Below, piece after piece: positions 6,517 to 10,587 of a stretch of DNA of 10,587 nt (positions are counted from its first letter, which is position 1; each line of letters begins with the position of its first letter). The stretch comes from Planctomycetota bacterium. Its GTDB lineage: Bacteria; Planctomycetota; Brocadiia; SM23-32. The notes under the pieces are model-generated. The model had not been told where the DNA came from, ran no database searches, and saw nothing but the letters and a program-made list of their open reading frames with translations. A program made the position numbers and the translations under genes. The stretch spans positions 1 to 10,587 of the forward strand of contig JAGXLK010000036.1 in assembly GCA_018334735.1 (NCBI GenBank). Reading direction: 5' to 3'.

Positions 6517-7368
6517 TCAGCGGATGCGTGTGGTGGCGTTATCGCCTACTCGCAGAGGAGAGGGAATGCCGAGACTTCTATCGACTCTGGCGACACTCAT
6601 GTTCTCCTGAACGTCCATCACGTAAACCTTGGCGATAAATCTTTTGTCCCGGTAGACGATGAACGGGAAACCAACTCTCACTTTACTTTCTTTGCCTTTA
6701 TTCAACACGACAGCGCCCAAATCTTTATCAATCCGAGCCACTTTGGCGTCGATAATCGGCGGGGGTTTCCGACCGGTATGGATACCACGGCGCTCAAGTT
6801 CGGCCAGCTGACTTTCAAACTGGTTACGCTCGTTTTTGACCTTTGCAACTTCTTCGTTCAGGTTGGCAATTTCACCATCGAGAGCATCGATCTTTTTGTC
6901 CCGATCGGCTACTGTCGACTCGAGATTTGCCACCTGGTTCAACAGCGCTTGTTGACCTTTTTTGAGTTTGCCAATTGTTGCGTCCCGCTGGTCGATAATC
7001 CCATTTTTTTGTCCCACTTGTGTCTCAAGATCTTTTACCCGGTTGATCCTGTCGGTCAGGCGATCATTGAGTGTTTCTTTATCTTTACTGAGAGTCCCGA
7101 TCCGATCGTTTGCCGCATCAACCTTGTCTGTAAGGTTGGCAATTTCACGTTTCAGGGAGTTCTTCAGCTGATCTTTGCTGCTTAAGGTGCTCTGCAACTC
7201 TTTATAGTATTTCTCCTTTTTCTTCTCAGCTTCATCGTACTTCTTTTTTACGGTTGCATATTTGCCGCGCCATTGCGTGCGCTTCTGATAGAGCATCATT
7301 TGCGAGACCGCAAAGCCGGTACTCAACAGCAACACAAACACAACCAATACTTTTGCGAATGCGTTCAT
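6517..7368 (-). CDS. Membrane-anchored coiled-coil protein with C-terminal beta-barrel-like domain (MreC-like layout)
   Basis: A 283-residue protein. Residues 5-22 are a single hydrophobic N-terminal segment (AKVLVVFVLLLSTGFAVS). Residues about 28-196 are a long, charged Lys/Glu/Asp-rich region with heptad-like spacing of Leu, Ile and Val, almost certainly a coiled coil. After a short Pro-rich hinge (KPPP, 201-204) comes a compact beta-rich domain (about 205-283): IDAKVARIDKDLGAVVLNKG, VRVGFPFIVYRDKRFIAKV, and a final LRVGDNATTRIR. This end resembles the small beta-barrel at the C-terminus of several envelope and flagellar assembly proteins (FlgT-like). The order anchor, coiled coil, beta domain recalls MreC, but MreC usually has a shorter coil and a two-barrel core, and I see no direct MreC signature. 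The start is secure: AGGAGGT (7374-7380) lies five bases upstream of the ATG. First gene of its operon, with mreB further downstream. Confidence 0.85.
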   Translation of the reverse strand: MNAFAKVLVVFVLLLSTGFAVSQMMLYQKRTQWRGKYATVKKKYDEAEKKKEKYYKELQSTLSSKDQLKNSLKREIANLTDKVDAANDRIGTLSKDKETLNDRLTDRINRVKDLETQVGQKNGIIDQRDATIGKLKKGQQALLNQVANLESTVADRDKKIDALDGEIANLNEEVAKVKNERNQFESQLAELERRGIHTGRKPPPIIDAKVARIDKDLGAVVLNKGKESKVRVGFPFIVYRDKRFIAKVYVMDVQENMSVARVDRSLGIPSPLRVGDNATTRIR

Positions 7369-7445
7369 GAATTACCTCCTGGCGTCATGATTTTCCCCGG
7401 GATGCGCAGTCGCGTATCATGCAAGTCCCGTGACAATCGAGTTAA

Positions 7446-7473
7446 ATTATACGGTTGCGTCTAACAAAGTCAA
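7446..7473 (-). promoter_or_regulatory. Strong sigma70-type promoter of the coiled-coil operon
   Basis: On the minus strand TTGACT (complement of 7468-7473, 5/6) and a perfect TATAAT (complement of 7446-7451) are separated by 16 bases. Transcription would start near 7439, leaving a leader of about 70 bases that ends in a consensus AGGAGGT. This is the best promoter in the window. Confidence 0.7.
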
Positions 7474-7538
7474 GCGCTTTTGGGCAAAAAAAACAAACTT
7501 ATCCCATAGATCCTTCAAAGCGACCCCGCTACTGTTCT

Positions 7539-7586
7539 GCCGGATTTTACCGGGCGCAATGTAGAAAACCAGGTTGTTGCTCCGGC
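7539..7586. repeat. Inverted repeat GCCGGA/TCCGGC beside a rightward promoter
   Basis: GCCGGA (7539-7544) and TCCGGC (7581-7586) are perfect inverted copies separated by 36 bases. Inside, GCAA and TTGC can extend the pairing next to the 3' arm. The 3' arm ends three bases before a candidate -35 hexamer at 7589. It may be a binding site or a structured element, or chance. Confidence 0.3.
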
Positions 7587-7588
7587 GT

Positions 7589-7616
7589 TTGAATTCCCAC
7601 TCTCACAATGTACAAT
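7589..7616 (+). promoter_or_regulatory. Candidate promoter for the ferritin-like gene (distal)
   Basis: TTGAAT (7589-7594, 4/6) and TACAAT (7611-7616, 5/6) are 16 bases apart. Transcription would start near 7623 and give a long leader of about 167 bases before the ATG at 7790. Confidence 0.4.
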
Positions 7617-7715
7617 AAGTCAGAGTAATCGTCCAGTGGGTTTTCGCTTCTGCTTGGCTTTTGTGCACGAACTGGGAGCCACTAATCTTTGTTTGAGCAT
7701 AAAGCTTTTACCATG

Positions 7716-7744
7716 TTGTAAGTCAAAAAGCAAAGTGATATTAC
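7716..7744 (+). promoter_or_regulatory. Candidate promoter for the ferritin-like gene (proximal)
   Basis: TTGTAA (7716-7721) and TATTAC (7739-7744) are 17 bases apart, each with about four consensus matches. The expected start near 7751 would leave a leader of about 40 bases. It is weaker than the distal candidate, but the position is more usual. Confidence 0.25.
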
Positions 7745-7789
7745 TCAGAAAAATGGAATTCGAGTCTCTTTTAAGAAAAGGAGAGGATT

Positions 7790-8098
7790 ATGCCAGAGTT
7801 TCTGAACCCGTTCAGCGGAATAACACCCGATCGTAAAATGACCGAACGAGAACTGGCCCGCGCCATTCGGCTCTCCCTTGCGGCTGAACAGGAAGCTGTT
7901 CATCTCTACGAATCTCTCGCTGATGCAACTGACAACGAACTGGCTGCCAAAGTGCTTCAGGATATTGCCGATGAGGAGAAGGAACATACCGGCGAATTCT
8001 ATCGTCTGCTCGATATCCTCCTCCCGGATGATCATGAATTCCGCGAAGAGGGCGCCGAAGAGGTCGACGAAATGGCTGAGGAACTGGGCGAAGACTGA
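7790..8098 (+). CDS. Small ferritin-like diiron protein (encapsulin-cargo Flp/EncFtn type)
   Basis: A 102-residue acidic protein, predicted as two main helices. The first helix carries AAEQEAVHLYESLADAT (31-47) and the second KVLQDIADEEKEHTGEF (54-70). Known half-ferritins of the encapsulated ferritin family (for example from Rhodospirillum rubrum) have E..EAV..Y and DEEKEH with iron ligands at Glu32, Glu62 and His65; these align with Glu33, Glu63 and His66 here. Such proteins form an iron-binding site only as dimers and oxidise ferrous iron. The N-terminal MPEFLNPFSG and the tail with EGAEEVDEMAEEL look like the free-standing relatives of the Flp domain fused to encapsulin in Pyrococcus. The start is set by AAGGAG six bases upstream. 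No encapsulin gene follows: a terminator and ilvC come next. Other ferritin-like or rubrerythrin-like roles are possible. It is probably transcribed alone. Confidence 0.88.
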   Translation: MPEFLNPFSGITPDRKMTERELARAIRLSLAAEQEAVHLYESLADATDNELAAKVLQDIADEEKEHTGEFYRLLDILLPDDHEFREEGAEEVDEMAEELGED

Positions 8099-8127
8099 AA
8101 CTTCCCTCGAAACCCGTGAAACCAGCG

Positions 8128-8165
8128 ACGGCCCGCTTGCGTGCGCGTAATCGGGCCGTTATTCT
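8128..8165 (+). terminator. Rho-independent terminator after the ferritin-like gene
   Basis: ACGGCCCG (8128-8135) pairs perfectly with CGGGCCGT (8152-8159) around a 16-base loop. The tail TATTCTATT is only moderately T-rich. It begins 30 bases after the stop codon and separates the gene from ilvC. Confidence 0.7.
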
Positions 8166-8228
8166 ATTGCACACTTTTCTGCTGACAAAAATACTCACCG
8201 TCTTACTCAAAGTATCAGGAGACAACAG

Positions 8229-9296
8229 ATGGCGAAGATCAATTTTGGGGGAGTTGAGGAAACTGTTATCACGCGGGATGAATTTCCACTGGAGAAGGCC
8301 CGTGAAGTGCTTAAAGACGAAACAATCGCCGTCGTCGGATACGGCGTGCAGGGGCCCGCACAGGCGAAAAATATGCGAGACAACGGTTTCGATGTCATCA
8401 TCGGACAGGCCCCCGACCACGGTGATTACTGGCAGAAGGCCATCGATGATGGCTGGACGCCCGGTGAGACCCTTTTTCCGATAGAGACGGCCGTCGAACG
8501 GGGCACAATCGTCCAGTATCTCGTCTCGGATGCCGCGCAAATGCTGCTCTGGGAAACCATTAAACCACATCTCAATACCGGCGACGCTCTGTATTTCTCG
8601 CACGGTTTCTCGATCGTCTACAGCGACCAAACCGGCGTCGTGCCGCCCGAAGATGTCGACGTCATTATGGTCGCCCCTAAAGGCTCGGGCACTTCGGTGC
8701 GACGGAATTTCCTGGAAGGCAGCGGCATCAATTCCAGCTTCGCTGTCGAACAGGACGCCACCGGCCGCGCCGAAGAAAGATGCAAAGCCGTCGGAATCGC
8801 CATCGGTTCAGGCTACCTCTTCCCCACAACGTTCGAAAATGAGGTCCACAGCGATCTCACGGGCGAGCGCGGCGTGCTCATGGGAGCCCTCGCGGGAGTG
8901 ATGGAAGCCCAGTACAACTGCCTGCGCGAACACGGGCACAGCCCGAGTGAAGCGTTCAATGAAACCGTCGAAGAACTCACTCAAAGCCTCATTAAGCTCG
9001 TCGCCGAAAACGGTATGGACTGGATGTATGCCAATTGCAGCACCACCGCACAGCGTGGAGCGCTCGACTGGCGACATAAGTTCCGCGAGGCCGTGGAACC
9101 GGTTTTCGATGAACTCTACAAACGAGTGGAAGACGGCACCGAGACCAAAATCGTGCTCGAAGCTAACAGCCAGCCCGACTACCAGGAAAAACTCTCGGAA
9201 GAACTGCGAGAAATCCGGGAATCCGAGATGTGGCAGGCCGGAGCCGCCGTGCGAAGCCTGCGACCGGAAAATTGGGGAGAAGACAACGAGGACTGA
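8229..9296 (+). CDS. ilvC: Ketol-acid reductoisomerase (class I, Bacteroidetes/fungal-like), probably NADH-preferring
   Basis: A 355-residue KARI, which isomerises and reduces acetolactate or acetohydroxybutyrate in valine, leucine and isoleucine synthesis, using Mg2+ and NAD(P)H. The Rossmann domain has VVGYGVQGPAQAKNMRDNG (35-53). The catalytic His125 lies in YFSHGF and Lys151 in APKGSGTSVRR. The knotted domain has DLTGERG (Asp209, Glu213), the SPSEAFNETVEELTQSL helix (Glu245, Glu249) and NCSTTAQRGALDW (substrate Ser271). Sequence and the ending MW..GAAVRSLRPEN match the Bacteroidetes/fungal-like type. The cofactor loop after strand beta2 reads IGQAPDHGDYW (58-68); relatives have GQR plus Ser, Lys or Thr that grip the NADPH phosphate. 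Here Arg is Ala61 and Asp63 and Asp66 are present, which predicts NADH use. The start has AGGAG seven bases upstream. ilvB, ilvN and ilvD are not adjacent; a terminator follows. Confidence 0.97.
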   Translation: MAKINFGGVEETVITRDEFPLEKAREVLKDETIAVVGYGVQGPAQAKNMRDNGFDVIIGQAPDHGDYWQKAIDDGWTPGETLFPIETAVERGTIVQYLVSDAAQMLLWETIKPHLNTGDALYFSHGFSIVYSDQTGVVPPEDVDVIMVAPKGSGTSVRRNFLEGSGINSSFAVEQDATGRAEERCKAVGIAIGSGYLFPTTFENEVHSDLTGERGVLMGALAGVMEAQYNCLREHGHSPSEAFNETVEELTQSLIKLVAENGMDWMYANCSTTAQRGALDWRHKFREAVEPVFDELYKRVEDGTETKIVLEANSQPDYQEKLSEELREIRESEMWQAGAAVRSLRPENWGEDNED

Positions 9297-9320
9297 AACT
9301 CCCACTATAATTTGAAAATG

Positions 9321-9365
9321 GGCGTCCGCGGGCTTCTCCATGCCGGCCGACGCCTTTTTCTTTTT
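9321..9365 (+). terminator. Rho-independent terminator of ilvC
   Basis: GGCGTC (9321-9326) pairs with GACGCC (9349-9354), and an inner GC-rich GCGGGC/GCCGGC stem (one mismatch) closes a short loop. A long T-rich tail, TTTTTCTTTTT (9355-9365), follows at once. It lies 24 bases after the ilvC stop. The A-run before the stem could let it act weakly on the other strand. Confidence 0.9.
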
Positions 9366-9390
9366 GCCCCCGGGTCAAAGAAAACCCGTC

Positions 9391-10587
9391 ATGAAAAAAA
9401 TAACCGCCAGTTGCTACGCCGCGCTGTCCCTCGCCCTCGTGCTCGGAATTATGCCGGATGCCGGGGCCGGTCAACCCCGGTCCTTCCACCGAGTCGGCCA
9501 GATAACCCTTCCCGGGGGCTATGTCAGGATCAGCCAGGCGCCGGGAGGGGCGATGTATTTCCTGTCCGGCGGCGAAAAAGGTGCCCTGGTCATCCGGGAG
9601 AACGATAAATTCCGGAAACTCGATGAAGGCGATCTCGGTGATGTCGCCGCCGCATATTTCGGAGGGTGTTATTACTCCAGAGCCGGCGACCTCTGGGCCT
9701 ACAATATCCTCGGCAAACAGGGGCGCATTCTGATCCCCGCGTTCCTCGGGAAACTCGCCGGCCGAGGCCGCCTCTTCGTCGACCGGATGGGCCGAGTTTG
9801 GATCGAAGGTGCCTCTAAAATGCAGACCCCCGGGGGAAAGCTCAAAAAGGTCCCGGGTGTCCCGGACGAATACCTTAACCCGGCACCGCGCACGGTCGAT
9901 CAGTTCGGTCACAAATGGGCGCTCATCTCCAAAATCGACTCTCCCGGACGTAGAATCGGGGCGCTTCGGACCACACAGCCGGATGAATGGAAGCTTTTCA
10001 AAAAGGCCGACGGCGCTCCCGAGGCCCGCTGGCATTCGTTGATCAGCGACGAATACGGATTCATCTGGGCGGCGACGACCCGGAGGATTGTCTGTTTTGA
10101 CCCCCGAAACCCCGAAGACGGATGGCGCAGGGCCAAAAGTGAGACGACTGTCGAAAGCAAGATACTCTCCCTTGCCGTCGGCCCGGATGGGGAAGCGCTG
10201 GCCGGTTTCGGAGACGGCACCATCAAACACCTGAGCGTGGAAAAAGAAGAGGGCGTCCTCGTAAGACCCTGGGAGACCAGAGGCCTCCCGGACGCGCCCG
10301 TTCGAGCGATCCGGGTCGATCATCAAGGCGGCATCTGGGTCGTCTGCGGTGAAGCGTTCTTCCGCAGGCCGCCGCCCCCCCGCGCCTGGCAAAAAGACTG
10401 GCGCCCCCTCCCGAGACTACCCTTCGGCAATCACGATATCTGGGGCGATGTGCTTGAAGGCAAACTCTACATCGCGGGCGGAATGGCCAGTCACGGCTAC
10501 CCGGCCCAACATTCCTTCCTCGACGAGGTTCTTGTCTTCGACCCGAAACGAAATCTCTGGTCGGTCGTGGACCGGCTGGACCGTCCG
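9391..10587 (+). CDS. Secreted beta-propeller protein with Reg_prop-like and Kelch-like blades, N-terminal part (runs off right edge)
   Basis: The frame from ATG 9391 stays open for 399 codons to the window end. MKKITASCYAALSLALVLGI plus PDAGAGQ is a typical type I signal peptide with cleavage near residue 27, so the protein should be exported. Blades repeat a D..G..W pattern of the two-component-regulator propeller (Reg_prop) kind: VDRMGRVWIEG (130-140), VDQFGHKWALI (169-179), SDEYGFIWAAT (219-229) and VDHQGGIWVVCG (309-320), about 40-50 residues apart (90 where one degenerate blade intervenes). Near the edge GKLYIAGG and VLVFDPKRNLW (358-390) look Kelch-like. The C-terminus is outside, so a fused kinase or other domain cannot be excluded. 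No clean Shine-Dalgarno is present; a small CGGGT/ACCCG hairpin (9371-9388) ends two bases before the ATG. The codons favour G or C in third position more than in the left half. It follows the ilvC terminator; function unknown. Confidence 0.85.
   Translation, partial: MKKITASCYAALSLALVLGIMPDAGAGQPRSFHRVGQITLPGGYVRISQAPGGAMYFLSGGEKGALVIRENDKFRKLDEGDLGDVAAAYFGGCYYSRAGDLWAYNILGKQGRILIPAFLGKLAGRGRLFVDRMGRVWIEGASKMQTPGGKLKKVPGVPDEYLNPAPRTVDQFGHKWALISKIDSPGRRIGALRTTQPDEWKLFKKADGAPEARWHSLISDEYGFIWAATTRRIVCFDPRNPEDGWRRAKSETTVESKILSLAVGPDGEALAGFGDGTIKHLSVEKEEGVLVRPWETRGLPDAPVRAIRVDHQGGIWVVCGEAFFRRPPPPRAWQKDWRPLPRLPFGNHDIWGDVLEGKLYIAGGMASHGYPAQHSFLDEVLVFDPKRNLWSVVDRLDRP

Larger units (their letters stand above)
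7369..7789. other. Divergent intergenic regulatory region (421 bp)
   Basis: The gap between the leftward coiled-coil operon and the rightward ferritin-like gene holds no convincing gene. A short plus-strand frame from a GTG at 7636 overlaps the ferritin-like gene and shows no family resemblance. What I see is the leftward promoter at 7446-7473, an inverted repeat at 7539-7586, and two rightward promoter candidates at 7589-7616 and 7716-7744. I found no riboswitch-like core and no obvious iron-box (Fur) palindrome. Confidence 0.6.

Noticed and set aside
7636..7836. A 66-codon plus-strand frame from a GTG before the ferritin-like gene.
   Set aside because: It overlaps the ferritin-like gene in another frame and shows no family resemblance; no ribosome site.
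7812..8630. A 272-codon minus-strand frame across the ferritin-like gene and the start of ilvC.
   Set aside because: It is antisense to two conserved genes and crosses their intergenic terminator; an open-frame shadow.
9306..9311. A perfect TATAAT between ilvC and its terminator.
   Set aside because: No usable -35 lies at 16-18 bases, and a transcript starting there would run straight into the ilvC terminator hairpin.
10375..10381. A run of seven C residues inside the propeller gene, a possible phase-variation tract.
   Set aside because: It is short for phase variation, lies in a GC-rich Pro-coding stretch (RRPPPP) and the frame continues normally; chance is enough.
9163..10392. A 409-codon open frame on the minus strand across the end of ilvC and the propeller gene.
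   Set aside because: It overlaps conserved IlvC and the ilvC terminator antisense, is full of low-complexity Gly, Pro and Arg, and matches no family I recognise. The plus-strand frame has a signal peptide and propeller motifs.

Overview
The window looks like chromosomal DNA of a free-living, probably Gram-negative, rod-forming bacterium. It carries conserved housekeeping genes (hisF, mreB, ilvC), clear sigma70-type promoters, Shine-Dalgarno sites and intrinsic terminators. The ketol-acid reductoisomerase is of the Bacteroidetes/fungal-like class I type. No gene fixes the phylum; a deep-branching FCB- or PVC-like lineage fits but is a guess. There are no rRNA or tRNA genes, CRISPR arrays, insertion sequences or prophage genes.

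Layout, left to right. (1) 1-58, minus strand: the first 19 codons of a probable Nudix hydrolase that runs off the left edge, with its own promoter candidate. (2) 219-3801, minus strand: two related GT-B glycosyltransferases 40 bp apart. The upstream one (1486-3801) is fused to a C-terminal alpha/alpha-toroid, glycosidase-like domain. A perfect 22-bp palindrome lies in the last codons of this gene. (3) 4003-4767, plus strand: hisF, divergent from the glycosyltransferases and away from other his genes. (4) 4793-7368, minus strand: a cell-envelope block. A membrane-anchored coiled-coil protein and a small membrane-anchored protein form an operon that ends in an intrinsic terminator; mreB follows from its own promoter and converges on hisF across a 25-bp gap containing a 14-bp perfect palindrome. 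(5) 7369-7789: a 421-bp divergent regulatory region. (6) 7790-9296, plus strand: a small ferritin-like protein of the encapsulin-cargo (Flp/EncFtn) type, a terminator, then ilvC and a second terminator. (7) 9391 to the right edge, plus strand: the first 399 codons of a secreted beta-propeller/Kelch-like protein, visibly richer in G+C than the left half.

How the genes work together. The tandem glycosyltransferases probably act on the same glycan or storage polysaccharide. The coiled-coil protein has an MreC-like layout (one membrane anchor, long coiled coil, C-terminal beta-barrel) and sits upstream of mreB, which lacks mreC and mreD next to it; this suggests, without proving, a role in the envelope or elongation machinery. 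hisF and ilvC are amino-acid biosynthesis genes standing alone.

I see no clearly new multi-gene system. The most distinctive signals are the glycosyltransferase-toroid fusion beside its paralogue, the acidic cofactor loop of IlvC that predicts NADH use, a ferritin-like encapsulin-cargo homologue with no encapsulin beside it, the altered loop in HisF, and the MreC-like protein before mreB.
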